In this document: positions 24,015-33,355 of the stretch, one piece after another | How positions within the stretch are numbered: position 1 is the stretch's first letter | How the letters are laid out: each line of letters starts with the position of its first letter | Source: Gemmatimonadota bacterium | GTDB lineage: Bacteria; Gemmatimonadota; Gemmatimonadetes; Gemmatimonadales; Gemmatimonadaceae | Direction: 5' to 3' | NCBI GenBank assembly: GCA_003223455.1 | Contig: QHVE01000046.1 | Location: forward strand, 1-42,114 | DNA length: 42,114 bases | Made by a program: the position numbers and the translations under genes | The notes under the pieces: generated by a model | Databases searched by the model: none | Told to the model about the DNA's origin: nothing | The model's input: the letters and a program-made list of their open reading frames with translations, nothing else

Positions 24015-25652
24015 CTAGTTCCGCCGCGAGATCGATTGCAGCAGTGGCGGCGCGGTCGCCGGCGGCTTGCGGTGGTGCGTTGCCTGTTCGTAGCCGAAGG
24101 CGAGCTTGAACAACGTCGGCTCGCTCCAGGCGCGTCCGAAGATCGTCATCCCGGCTGGCAACGAATCGCCGCGCGTGTAGCCCATCGGTACCTGCACCGC
24201 GGGCCACCCGGTGCCGGGAGCGAAGATCTGGCTGTTGTCACCCGCCGGAGTGTTCAGGTCGCCGATGAGCCGCGGCACGTTGCTCCACGTCGGATAGATC
24301 GCCGCGTCGAGACCCAGTTGGTCCATCGCTCGGCCCACGGCGACGCGAAAGCCGGCGCGCCTGGACTCGATCGCCGCGCACGCGGGGTTCTGCTCGGGCG
24401 GTGTGGTCGCCTTCTGCGCGTACGTCAGTCGCGGCTCGATCGACGGGTGGAAGCGGCGCGACGTGACGATCTCGTCGAGCGACTTCACCGGGGTGCGACC
24501 ACCGTTGCTCGCGATCCATCGCTCGAGGTCGTACTTAAAGCGGTTGCACTCGCCCGTCTGGACCTTGAAGAGCGAGTCGAGCTCGGGAATCGGCATGCTG
24601 TCGAGGACGATCGCACCAGCGCGACGGAGATCCGCGATCGCGCGGCCGAACACGGCGATCACCTCCCGGTCGGCCGTCGACGCGTCGTACGCCTGGCGGA
24701 GCACGCCGAGGCGCGCGCCGCGGAGACCGTCCTTCACGAGCGAGGCGGCGTAGTTCGGCGTCGGGTGCGTGCGCGCCGCCTCGGTGACCGGGTCGTCGGC
24801 ATCGTAGCCCGCCACCACCTGGAAGATGGCGACGGCGTCGGCGACGGTGCGCGCCATCGGACCGGCGATGTCGTAGGCGAGATTGAGCGGCACGACACCG
24901 GCTCGGCTCGTGAGTCCCATCGTCGAGCGGATGCCGACGAGCGCGAGGTGCGACGACGGTCCGCGGATGGAATTGCCCGTGTCGGTGCCGAGCGCCGACT
25001 CACCGAGGTTGGCGGCGACGGCCGCCGCCGAGCCGCCGCTCGATCCGGCGGTGACGCGGTCGAGCGCGTAGGGATTCTTCGTGTAGCCGGGAAGGATCGA
25101 GCTCACCGTCTCGTACGGCGTGAACGCGAACTCCGCCATGTTCGACTTCGCAAGGACCACCGCGCCCGCCTCGCGCAGTCGTCGCACCATGAATGCGTCG
25201 CGCGCCGGCACGAACCCCGCGAGCGAGAGCGAGCCCGCGGTGGTCGGCAGGTCGGTCGTCTGGAAGTTGTCCTTCACGATCATCGGCACGCAGTGCAGGG
25301 GAGTGGTGATCCCCTCGCGCCGGACGCGCGCGTCGAGCGAGTCAGCCACGCGCAGCGCGTCCGGGTTGACGACGACGATCGCATTGATCCCCGGTCCGCG
25401 CTTGTCGTACGCGTCGATGCGCCGGATGTATTGGTCGACGAGGGCGTGACAGGTCAGCGTTCCGGCCCGCATCGCGGCGTGCACGTCGGCGATCGTCGTC
25501 TCCTCGATGCGGAACGAGCGCGCGTCAGCGGCGCGTCGCCGCTGTGCGCCCGCCGGCGACGCGATGCCCGCGACGAGGAGCAGCGCGAGGGCGCCGAGGC
25601 GCGCTTGCGCGAGCGGGGACTGGCGTGCGCGACGGCGTGCGGTGGTGGGCAT
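24015..25652 (-). CDS. Exported amidase-signature family enzyme
   Basis: The 545-residue product has an Arg-rich N-terminus and a signal peptide ending SPAGAQ (residue 36). The amidase signature catalytic triad Lys-cisSer-Ser is complete: Lys127 in MIVKDNF, Ser204 in TAGSSGGSAAA, and nucleophile Ser228 in GTDTGNSIRGPSS. The Gly to Asn change beside the nucleophile (GTDTGNSIR rather than GTDTGGSIR) is mild. The length and sequence style match exported amidases rather than the GatA subunit of tRNA amidotransferase, which lacks a signal peptide. It probably hydrolyses small amides or peptides in the periplasm. Its start codon is 16 bases from the divergent DUF202 gene. It precedes the patatin gene on the same strand by transcription order, 86 bases apart. 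Confidence 0.93.
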   Translation of the reverse strand: MPTTARRRARQSPLAQARLGALALLLVAGIASPAGAQRRRAADARSFRIEETTIADVHAAMRAGTLTCHALVDQYIRRIDAYDKRGPGINAIVVVNPDALRVADSLDARVRREGITTPLHCVPMIVKDNFQTTDLPTTAGSLSLAGFVPARDAFMVRRLREAGAVVLAKSNMAEFAFTPYETVSSILPGYTKNPYALDRVTAGSSGGSAAAVAANLGESALGTDTGNSIRGPSSHLALVGIRSTMGLTSRAGVVPLNLAYDIAGPMARTVADAVAIFQVVAGYDADDPVTEAARTHPTPNYAASLVKDGLRGARLGVLRQAYDASTADREVIAVFGRAIADLRRAGAIVLDSMPIPELDSLFKVQTGECNRFKYDLERWIASNGGRTPVKSLDEIVTSRRFHPSIEPRLTYAQKATTPPEQNPACAAIESRRAGFRVAVGRAMDQLGLDAAIYPTWSNVPRLIGDLNTPAGDNSQIFAPGTGWPAVQVPMGYTRGDSLPAGMTIFGRAWSEPTLFKLAFGYEQATHHRKPPATAPPLLQSISRRN

Positions 25653-25668
25653 GTAGAAGGTCCAATGT

Positions 25669-26175
25669 GTGACCGAGGAGATGCCGGATCAGATTTCGGC
25701 CATGGTGGAACCGACGATCGCAGCCATCGATCCCGGCGCGAAGCTCGACGATCCATCCGTCGAGCTGGCGTCGCGGCGAACCGGCATGTCCTTTCAGCGC
25801 ACGCGACTGAGCGCCGAACGGACGATGATGGGGGTGGTGCGGACCTCGCTGTCGATGATCAGCTTCGGCTTCACAATCTTCTCGTTCTTCGGCCAGTTGC
25901 AAGAGCGACACATGCTCAAGCGGGCCAACGCGCCGCGACACTTCGGGATGGCACTCATCATCCTCGGCGTCGGGATCCTCACCGTGGGCATCGTCTACCA
26001 TCTCGCATTCATGCGCGAGCTGAGGAATGAACGACAGGCGTTGGCGGACGAGGGCCTGATCCGCGCACAGACTGCATATCCGGTCTCCTACACGCTCATC
26101 GTCGCCGTGCTGCTGCTCCTGTTCGGCCTGACGGCGATCGCCGACATGGTGTTCGACGTCGGGCCCTTCACGTAG
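25669..26175 (+). CDS. DUF202 / YidH-like inner-membrane protein
   Basis: The 168-residue product has about 55 soluble residues and then the DUF202 signature LSAERTMMGVVRTSLSMISFGFTIFSFF, with two more membrane segments (FGMALIILGVGILTVGIVYHLAFM and YTLIVAVLLLLFGLTAIADMVF). Proteins of this family are small inner-membrane proteins of unknown function. The GTG at 25669 is preferred because AAGG lies 8 bases upstream; the ATG at 25681 has GAGGAG directly abutting it, too close to serve. The amidase gene starts divergently only 16 bases away, so their promoters must overlap coding sequence. A strong hairpin at 26252 follows. Confidence 0.9.
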   Translation: MTEEMPDQISAMVEPTIAAIDPGAKLDDPSVELASRRTGMSFQRTRLSAERTMMGVVRTSLSMISFGFTIFSFFGQLQERHMLKRANAPRHFGMALIILGVGILTVGIVYHLAFMRELRNERQALADEGLIRAQTAYPVSYTLIVAVLLLLFGLTAIADMVFDVGPFT

Positions 26176-26251
26176 TCGCTCGCGCGCGCGGCGTCTGCGG
26201 CGAAGCAGTGGCCTGATGGTTCAATGGGAGGCCCGCCGGTCACGACGTGCG

Positions 26252-26284
26252 ACAAAGGGCGGAGACACTGTCTCCGCCCTTTTG
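26252..26284. terminator. Strong bidirectional intrinsic terminator
   Basis: ACAAAGGGCGGAGAC (26252-26266) pairs with GTCTCCGCCCTTTTGT (26269-26284), with a run of T on the plus strand and of A before the stem for the minus strand. It lies between the convergent DUF202 and outer-membrane protein genes and can serve both. Confidence 0.85.
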
Positions 26285-26292
26285 TCGACATC

Positions 26293-27057
26293 CTACCACG
26301 TGCGGTACGATGCCTCGGCGATGAATCCCTTCGTGCGCGTGTCGAACAGGAAATCGCTCTGATCGTAATTGACCGAGAGGACGCGATAGGCGAGTCCGAG
26401 CGTCCATCTCGTCCACGGGTCGTAACCGAGAGAGCTGTACGCCTGCCAGGTGCCCTTCGAACCACCGCCACCACCATCGCCGGCGGCGACGAAGCGCACC
26501 TTCTCGATCGGCGTCCAGTGGAACTTGAAGCCACCCGTCGCGTCGACCCATTGCTTCGTCATCGAGCGTGAATTGGACGGCCGCCTCGTCCGATCGACGT
26601 CGAGCCCCGTGCCGAGATTCCAGTAGCGCATTCCGAGCAGGAAGTCGACACTCCAGGTCCCGTCGCCGATCGTGTAGCCGCCCTGCGGCTGGATGATCGC
26701 CTCGCGCTGGGTGAGCTCGAGCAAGCCGGTGTCACCGAGAATCGCCAGGGCCCGCTCGGCGCCGAGCTTCGCGTAGATCCCGTCGAGTGCGAGCACGTAC
26801 GGCCCCCTGCGTGCCTCGCCGGCGCCCATGACCCCGAACTTCAACTTCCGCAGAAGGTCGGATGGGCTCAGGTCGACGTGCGAGCTCACGCGTCCGACGC
26901 CGATGTCGCCCTCGAGTCCGCTCAGCCACATGTAGGGCGTGACGGAGTAGCGCCACTCGTTGCCGTTGATCGACTGTGCGCGTGCGCCGTCGCTCCATGC
27001 GGTCGCCGCGGTCGCTACGACCGCCGTCCACGCCGCCGACCTGCACCGTCCGTGCAT
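26293..27057 (-). CDS. Outer-membrane beta-barrel protein (VTPYMWLSGLEGDIGV type)
   Basis: The 254-residue product has a signal peptide ending GARAQS (residue 26). The mature protein starts with WRYSVTPYMWLSGLEGDIGVG, an opening shared by a family of proteobacterial-type outer-membrane proteins, and continues as amphipathic strands (GPYVLALDGIYAKLG, WSVDFLLGMRYWNLGTGLDVD, GGFKFHWTPIEKVRFVAAGDGG, WTLGLAYRVLSVNYD). It ends in AEASYRTW, with a terminal aromatic residue as needed for barrel insertion. The ATG at 27057 has GGAG 7 bases upstream; a longer in-frame extension is Arg-rich and lacks a signal peptide. Cargo or function is unknown. It is divergent from the giant-protein operon. Confidence 0.87.
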   Translation of the reverse strand: MHGRCRSAAWTAVVATAATAWSDGARAQSINGNEWRYSVTPYMWLSGLEGDIGVGRVSSHVDLSPSDLLRKLKFGVMGAGEARRGPYVLALDGIYAKLGAERALAILGDTGLLELTQREAIIQPQGGYTIGDGTWSVDFLLGMRYWNLGTGLDVDRTRRPSNSRSMTKQWVDATGGFKFHWTPIEKVRFVAAGDGGGGGSKGTWQAYSSLGYDPWTRWTLGLAYRVLSVNYDQSDFLFDTRTKGFIAEASYRTW

Positions 27058-27382
27058 ACGCACGCTCCGATTGAGTGTACGTGGAACGTCGGCCGCGAAC
27101 CGCGAGGCGACCATACGACCATCGACGAAGTGACGGTGCGGGAGTCCGCGCGCGCTCGATGTCGAGATCTCGCGCCGATGTCCAAGGCGATGCGCGCACC
27201 GCATTTCGTTGGCGGCGTGGCGCGCATCGCGACTAGTGCACGGCTCGCTTGCGACGGCGTTTCTGGCCGCGTCAGACTTATCGCCCACGTGAATGGCCAA
27301 TCGCGACGCTGTGATTGACCCTCGACACGATGCTGTCGGTCGAGCAAGCGCCACGAGTGTGTTGCTGCGGAGTGCGATCGCG
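27058..27382. other. 325-base intergenic region upstream of the giant-protein operon
   Basis: It separates the divergent outer-membrane protein and the first giant gene. I see no convincing -35/-10 pair. An inverted repeat (CTCGAC near 27322 with GTCGAG near 27339) lies about 40 bases upstream of the operon start and could be an operator. No ORF with normal codon use is seen. Confidence 0.4.
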
Positions 27383-30300
27383 ATGCCGTTTGAATTGTCA
27401 CTGGTCGATCTCGTGTCACCCTACGTTCTGCAGGGTGACACGTTCGGTTCATGGCACGCCGTGCTCAGCGCGCTGCGCGTCGCGGAGCACGAGATCGCGT
27501 CGGACGAGAACGGCGTCACGATCCGCGGCACCGTGGAGTTCGAGGGGCATCCCTGGCTCGATCCCCGGCACATGTCGCTGGGATGGGACAACACGGAGAA
27601 CCATCCGGAGCAGGATTCGTCGCGACGCGATCCGTGGCTCGACGTGCGCGACACGAAGCTCGACTTTCAACTGCTCGTGCCGCGCGTCGCGTCGCAGAAG
27701 GTGGCGACCGCCGTCGCGGCGATCGGCGCCTCGCCGGCATTCGCCAACGCGGCGCAGGTGCTGGCCGCGTACGACAACGTGCCACTCGACGCGCCGCCGT
27801 CGGACTACCCGTCGACGAGCTTCGTGCTCGACCTGTTGCTCACGTCGGTCGTGCTGCGCCCGCCGTTCCTGCGCGGTGCCAAGCGCGAAGCGAACGGACA
27901 GCTCGTACTCGACCCGGAGCACGAACAGGTCAAGTTCACACTGCCGAAGATCAAGTTCCGGTTGACCCAGGGCCCGCTGAACGGCGATCCGATCGTCCCG
28001 ACGCTGCTCTCGGCCGGCGCGAGTGGATTGGACGATCCGGGTGATCTGGCCGTGGCGGAGCTGATCACGATGGATCCGCCGTACGCGTTCATCGGCTCGA
28101 GCCAGACGGTGGGCTTCGGATTCCGCTCCGGCGTGCTCGATCTCTCCGACCAGTCGACGCCGCCGGACGTGCTCGCGCAGTTCGGCTTCGACGAATCATG
28201 GACCGGATTGTACCTGCCCGAGATCCGCCTCTTCGTCGCTCCGCACGGCGCCCGCGACCTGGCCGTCGAGGGAGGCGTGGAGAATCTGCTGATCGGGATC
28301 GGCGCGTCGTCGGGGATCACGGGCGACTTCAATCTGCAGGTACTCGATCAGGGCGCCGGCCCGCTGAAGATGGGCGCGCGCTTCTACGGTCCCGACCAGC
28401 GTGGCTACGGCATCGTGCGCACGTCCGACACGGCGGCCACGGTGCAGCTCCCCGAGCTGTCGCGGATGGTCGCGGACGTTGGAGGCGGACGCACACCGAT
28501 CACGACGACGATCACGATCGACGGAGGCGCGCCGATCTCCGGCCGCGAGGCGACCATCGACATGTCGGGCGCCGACACGCGCACGATCGTCATCACGTCG
28601 ACGGACACGAGTGCCCCGCCGCGCACGGCGACGTTCACCGTCACCGCGAGCCGGCGTCCCGCGCCGGTCCCGGTTCCGGGCGCCTCCACACCGGGACCGC
28701 AGAAGTCGGTCCGGATCGTGTCGCGCACGTCCACGCAGAGCGGCGTGGCGGTGTCGAAGCCTCGGATCGAGGTGATCAGCGAATCACCATTCACACTCTC
28801 GTTGAGCGACGACGTGCCGGCGGCGCGCGCGGCGCTCACCGAGTGGAAGGTCGACGGTGTGGCAAAGGGGACGAGCGCGACGCTTCAGGTGGACGTGCCG
28901 AGCGGCGGGCCGGATGTCGTCGTCACCGCGAAGCTGCCGGCCGACCCGTCGGTCACGAGCTTCACCGGCTACTTCCGGTTCGACAAGCCGCCGTACGAGG
29001 CGAACAATCGCGTCCAGACCGACGCGGACACGCGCGCTTTCGCCCTCGACCCGGCGAACACGCACACGACCACCGCCGGCGACGAAGGGACGACGTCTTC
29101 GTGGCTCGGAGGGAGCGACGTGAAGGCGGCGCTCCTCCCGCTGCTGAAGGCGCTGCCGGACAGCGCCAGCACGCCGCTCTCGATCAAGGGATTCTCGAGC
29201 TACGAGGGGCCCCCGCCGCCGGCGGTCGACAACACCAAGCGTGCGTACAACGAGGATCTCGCGCGCCGTCGCGCGCTCGGCCTTCGCGCGATCGTCGAGC
29301 AGCTGATCGCCGAGAATCCATCGCTCGCCGCGAAGAACATCGTCGTGAGCCACGCGGCCGACATGTCGGGCTGGTCGAGCCAGGGCTATCCAGCGGTCGA
29401 GACGCGCCGCATCTGGTGGAAGTCGGTCGTGGGACTTCCATCCGCACCCGAGACGCAGGCGACGATCACGCTGCACCGTGACGCGCCCGACAGCGTGCCG
29501 GGCCCGCCGACGGTGAATGACCCGCCGCCGCCGGAGAACGCGCAGCCCGCGCCGCCGCCGCGCTGGTTCCGGCAGATGGGCGCGAAGGTGCGCATCGTGC
29601 GCGACCAGTTCGTCGCGTGCGAGGTGTCGGCGAAGATCGACATCCAGACCGCGGCGGAGGATCGGTTGCAGTCCGGGATGCCAGCCGGCAGCTCGGGGAC
29701 GTTGCCCGACGGCCAGCCACTCGGCGCGAATCCAGCCGACGGCCTGATCGACTTCCGCCTCGTCGTCCAGATCGACGACGCGACGGACACGGTGACGGTG
29801 ATCGGCTACTACGGTGCCGATCCCGCCGACGTCGACGGCCTCTATCTGTGGGGCACGCCGCCGGGTGGCATGCCACCGGACAATCCGGGCTTCGGGCTCA
29901 ACTTCTTCGGCACGACGATCGTGTTCATGCCGCTGCTCTCGGCGACCGCCGGCGCGGTGGCGAACGACGGTGCGCTCGCCGAGATCGGCCTGACGGCCGC
30001 GATGCTGGGCATTCCCGCCGGCATCGCGGCGCTCGCCGAGGCGGGTGGGAGCCCGATCAAGGTGCACTGCGAGCGCGTCACGTGGTACGGCGGCGAGATC
30101 CAGTTCCGCAACAGGCCATCGGGCACCGAAGCGGTGATCCTGTTCGATCTGGAAGCGGCGCTCAACATGAACGTGACGATCGCCGGCAAGAAGCTGATCG
30201 AGATCAAGAAAGGCTCCCCGCTCTCGGTGCGCTACAAGGCCGTCGGCATCCGCATCGGCGACGATCCGGCGCAGCCGCGCTTCCAGTTCCGCCCCGTGTT

Positions 30301-33300
30301 CGACGCGTCGAAGGGCTACACGATCGACGTGTCGAAGCCGGGCGCGATCACGGTCGCGTCGCCGCTCGATCAGATCCTCACGATCCTCGGCGCGCGCATC
30401 GCGCGCAACAACCCGCTGGTGTTCGAGATCGATCTCGGCTTCGCGGTCGATCTCGGCGTCGTCACGATCGAGCGCGCGCGCGTGCGCCTCAAGTTCGACC
30501 CGCTCGGCGTGCCCGAGCTCACTGCGTTCGCGGCGGGGGTCGACATACCCGGCGCGCTGCAGGGCCGCGGCTACATGGAGATGAACGAGAACGAGATCAA
30601 GGGGCAGATCGATCTCACGATCGTTCCCGTGCAGGTGCGCATCGCGGCGGGCGTCGGCGTCGCCAACATCAACGAGGCCGGCCGCAAGGCCGTCGGCGTG
30701 ATCGTGTCGCTCGAGGTCGAGTTCCCGGTGGCGATCCCGCTCGCGAACTCGGGGCTGGGCATCTATGGCTTCCTCGGCCTCTTCGCGATGCACTACCGCC
30801 GCAAGGAGCCGGCAGCGTCCGCGATGGCGCCGGCGCTTGCGTGGCTCAAGGACCTCGCGGCCAACAACCCGACGAACATCGCGGCGTGGGAGCCGAAGAT
30901 CGACAGCTGGGCGTTCGGCATCGGCGCCATCCTCGGCACGATGGGCGTGAGCGTCATCTTCAACTTGAAGGGCGTCGTGCTGCTGGAGCTGCCGGGGCCG
31001 CGGCTCATGCTCGTGATGCGCGCGAACCTGCTGTACCTGATGCCCAAGCTGAAGGAGAACGCCGAGGGGACGTTCCTCGCGGTGATCGATCTCGACATGG
31101 GGCGCGGCACGCTCACGATCGGGATCTCCGTCGAGTTCGGGATCACGCCGCTGTACGAGGTCCGCATCCCGGTCGAGGCGTTCTTCAACTTCAACGAGCG
31201 CAAGGACTGGCACCTGTATCTGGGCCGCTTCGCCGATCAGGTGCACGCCAAGGTCTTCGAAGTGTTCGAAGGCTCCGGCTATCTGATGCTGTCGGGGAAA
31301 GGGTTCGTCGCGGGTGACATCGAGAAGAGTCTTCCGGTGCCCGTCGCCGGCTTCGCGATCTCCACCGGGCTGCACATCTCGATCGTGTGGGGCAGCAAGA
31401 GCGTCGGGCTGTACGCCGAGGTGGCCGGCGGGTTCGACGCCGTGCTCGGCTTCGATCCGTTCCTGCTCGCGGGCATGCTCTACATCCGCGGCACGCTGCA
31501 CCTGTTCATCCTCGACATCAGCGCGTCGGCGGACCTCACCGTCCGGATCGGCGAGCTTCCCGACAAGACGAAGGTGTCGCGCATCGACGGGCAGATCTGC
31601 GGCAAGGTCGAATTCCTCTTCTTCTCCGTCGAAGGGTGCGTCGACTTCAAGCTCGGTCCGACGAGCAGCCCGACGATCGCGTCGCCGAACCTGTTCGACT
31701 CGCTGCGTCTCGTGAGCCGGTCGCCGGCGCTCGCGATGGGGACGGGGGTGGACAAGCCGATCGACGGCGCGATCGCCGAAGGGATCGCCGGCGATGCGAT
31801 GCCCCCCGCGCCGCCGCCCCCGCCGCCACCGGCGCCGATCGGGCAACCCGCGCCCGATGTGCCGATGAATCAGCGGCGCGTGCCGATCGATGCCATCCCG
31901 CTCGCCATGCTCGCGATGCCACCGGTGACTGCCAGCGCCGAGTACTGGTTCAGCGGCGCGAAGGTGAATCAGACACCCGGCACCCCGGGCGCGCCCGCCG
32001 ACGGCTGGGTACAGCGCGGCGAAGACGTGTTCCAGTACACGCTCAAGAAGGTCGAGCTGATCGGCGAGCTGCTCGACGGGAAGACGCCGGTGGTGTGGTG
32101 GCCGCAGAAGGCGGGTGAAGCCGCATCCGCCGCGCAGCTGGGTCTCCTGAGCTGGGTGCCCGATCCGACACCCAAGGCGCTGGTGCGGAGCGATCTCCTC
32201 GACGAGGGGATCACGGAGACGTGGGGCACCGTGTGCCGGCCCGCCGCACCGGCGACGTCGGTGTTCTTCACCTTCCTGCACGAGCCGCTCGGTCCGTCGG
32301 CGCTCGGATGGGTCATCGATGGCGAAGCATGGCCCGATCCACCAGGCACGATACGCTCGATGCCGCCGGTGCTGACGCTGAAGGTGACGGAGCGGTGGCG
32401 CAGCGGCTCGGAGCAGGTCGACAACCTCGTCGGTGTCGTTCCCGCCGTCGTGGAAGGGATGTCCGTCACCTGTCCACCGCGCCGTGTTCCAGTGCCTCCG
32501 CGGATCCGACCGATCGACCGCATCGCCCTCAATCCCGTCGTCGCGACGCGCGGAGCGAAACGAGCCGACGAGTTCGCGCCGGAAGAGCTGACGCTCATCG
32601 ACGTGGCGGGGCGTCTCAACGCCGGCACGGCGGTCACGAGAGCGAATCTGACGCGCCTCGTCACCACGGCCACCACGGCTGCGGTGAACGTCACGCCCAA
32701 GTGCACCAGCCGCGTGCTCGCCGCGCCCGTGCTCGACTCGCGAGACATCCAGCCGTTCGGGGGACCCGAGCGACTGGAGCCGGCGATCTTCGCTCGACGC
32801 AAGCGGCAGTTCCGCCCGGGTCCGTTCGACGACGCCGTCGTGTTCCACACGGGCGCGATCGAACGGAGCACGTTCTATCTGTTCGTGCGACGCGATCTGC
32901 TCTCGGAGCGGCTCGTCGTCGTCGCGCTGACGGACGCGAAGGACGTCGTGCTCGACCAGATCCTCGTCGATCCGTCGATGGCGATTCCGCCCACGGCATT
33001 CCCGCCGCGGTGGACCGACGCGACGGGACCCTGGTTCGACGAGGCGTCGCTCGTGGCGCAGCATCAGCTCGGGCTGCTGCGACGCGGCTACATAGGCGTG
33101 CTCGTCACCCCAGTGGCACCGCGCGCGCATGTATCGCCCGTTCTACGTCGCGGCGGTCGAAGTGCTGACGTCGGCCGAAGCGCTTCGCTTCGATTACGAC
33201 AGGAAGGAGCAGTCGAGCAAGCAGTCGGTGCTCGAGGCCGCGCTGAGCGACAGCAGCTCGGGGCAGGCCCTGCTCAAGCCGAACACGGCCTACGCCGTTC

Positions 33301-33355
33301 GCGTCGAGTACGACGCGCAGCGTGGCACGCGCAAGGCTGGCCAGACGACGCCTGA
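27383..33355 (+). CDS. Giant protein A, N-terminal part: OmpA-like domain plus long DUF6603-like beta region; frame broken near 33,120
   Basis: The frame encodes 1,990 residues, but only about 1,912 (to ~33,120) look genuine; the last 78 are Arg-rich and typical of an out-of-frame read. The N-terminus (MPFELSLVDLVSPYVLQGD) has no signal peptide. Residues 366-423 resemble an Ig/PKD module. Residues about 552-683 resemble an OmpA C-terminal domain (IKGFSSYEG ... NEDLARRRALGLRAIVEQL). A Pro-rich linker follows (693-727). Residues about 890-1430 are long amphipathic strands with PKIDSWAFGIGAILGT and LLELPGPRLMLVMRANLL, similar to DUF6603 proteins as I recall them. A polyproline stretch (1468-1503) precedes more beta sequence. 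GGAG lies 10 bases before the ATG. The function is unknown. The true protein continues in the frame opening at 33129. Confidence 0.75.
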   Translation: MPFELSLVDLVSPYVLQGDTFGSWHAVLSALRVAEHEIASDENGVTIRGTVEFEGHPWLDPRHMSLGWDNTENHPEQDSSRRDPWLDVRDTKLDFQLLVPRVASQKVATAVAAIGASPAFANAAQVLAAYDNVPLDAPPSDYPSTSFVLDLLLTSVVLRPPFLRGAKREANGQLVLDPEHEQVKFTLPKIKFRLTQGPLNGDPIVPTLLSAGASGLDDPGDLAVAELITMDPPYAFIGSSQTVGFGFRSGVLDLSDQSTPPDVLAQFGFDESWTGLYLPEIRLFVAPHGARDLAVEGGVENLLIGIGASSGITGDFNLQVLDQGAGPLKMGARFYGPDQRGYGIVRTSDTAATVQLPELSRMVADVGGGRTPITTTITIDGGAPISGREATIDMSGADTRTIVITSTDTSAPPRTATFTVTASRRPAPVPVPGASTPGPQKSVRIVSRTSTQSGVAVSKPRIEVISESPFTLSLSDDVPAARAALTEWKVDGVAKGTSATLQVDVPSGGPDVVVTAKLPADPSVTSFTGYFRFDKPPYEANNRVQTDADTRAFALDPANTHTTTAGDEGTTSSWLGGSDVKAALLPLLKALPDSASTPLSIKGFSSYEGPPPPAVDNTKRAYNEDLARRRALGLRAIVEQLIAENPSLAAKNIVVSHAADMSGWSSQGYPAVETRRIWWKSVVGLPSAPETQATITLHRDAPDSVPGPPTVNDPPPPENAQPAPPPRWFRQMGAKVRIVRDQFVACEVSAKIDIQTAAEDRLQSGMPAGSSGTLPDGQPLGANPADGLIDFRLVVQIDDATDTVTVIGYYGADPADVDGLYLWGTPPGGMPPDNPGFGLNFFGTTIVFMPLLSATAGAVANDGALAEIGLTAAMLGIPAGIAALAEAGGSPIKVHCERVTWYGGEIQFRNRPSGTEAVILFDLEAALNMNVTIAGKKLIEIKKGSPLSVRYKAVGIRIGDDPAQPRFQFRPVFDASKGYTIDVSKPGAITVASPLDQILTILGARIARNNPLVFEIDLGFAVDLGVVTIERARVRLKFDPLGVPELTAFAAGVDIPGALQGRGYMEMNENEIKGQIDLTIVPVQVRIAAGVGVANINEAGRKAVGVIVSLEVEFPVAIPLANSGLGIYGFLGLFAMHYRRKEPAASAMAPALAWLKDLAANNPTNIAAWEPKIDSWAFGIGAILGTMGVSVIFNLKGVVLLELPGPRLMLVMRANLLYLMPKLKENAEGTFLAVIDLDMGRGTLTIGISVEFGITPLYEVRIPVEAFFNFNERKDWHLYLGRFADQVHAKVFEVFEGSGYLMLSGKGFVAGDIEKSLPVPVAGFAISTGLHISIVWGSKSVGLYAEVAGGFDAVLGFDPFLLAGMLYIRGTLHLFILDISASADLTVRIGELPDKTKVSRIDGQICGKVEFLFFSVEGCVDFKLGPTSSPTIASPNLFDSLRLVSRSPALAMGTGVDKPIDGAIAEGIAGDAMPPAPPPPPPPAPIGQPAPDVPMNQRRVPIDAIPLAMLAMPPVTASAEYWFSGAKVNQTPGTPGAPADGWVQRGEDVFQYTLKKVELIGELLDGKTPVVWWPQKAGEAASAAQLGLLSWVPDPTPKALVRSDLLDEGITETWGTVCRPAAPATSVFFTFLHEPLGPSALGWVIDGEAWPDPPGTIRSMPPVLTLKVTERWRSGSEQVDNLVGVVPAVVEGMSVTCPPRRVPVPPRIRPIDRIALNPVVATRGAKRADEFAPEELTLIDVAGRLNAGTAVTRANLTRLVTTATTAAVNVTPKCTSRVLAAPVLDSRDIQPFGGPERLEPAIFARRKRQFRPGPFDDAVVFHTGAIERSTFYLFVRRDLLSERLVVVALTDAKDVVLDQILVDPSMAIPPTAFPPRWTDATGPWFDEASLVAQHQLGLLRRGYIGVLVTPVAPRAHVSPVLRRGGRSADVGRSASLRLRQEGAVEQAVGARGRAERQQLGAGPAQAEHGLRRSRRVRRAAWHAQGWPDDA
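33111..33131 (+). other. GC-dinucleotide run at the frame break of giant gene A
   Basis: The stretch CCGCGCGCGCATG (33119-33131) lies exactly where coding quality passes from one frame to the next. Adding one GC pair would restore a continuous reading through TPVAPRARMYRPFYV. This could be a sequencing or assembly error, a true mutation, or slippage. Confidence 0.7.

Noticed and set aside
23994-26030. 678-codon plus-strand open frame opposite the amidase
   Set aside because: The amidase has an intact Lys-Ser-Ser triad on the minus strand; this frame is Arg/His/Asp-rich and runs through the start of the DUF202 gene.
28784-33130. 1,448-codon open frame on the minus strand opposite giant gene A
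   Set aside because: It is an antisense shadow caused by high GC in the third codon position of gene A. The product is Arg/Glu/His-rich with no domain pattern, and the plus-strand frame has normal composition.
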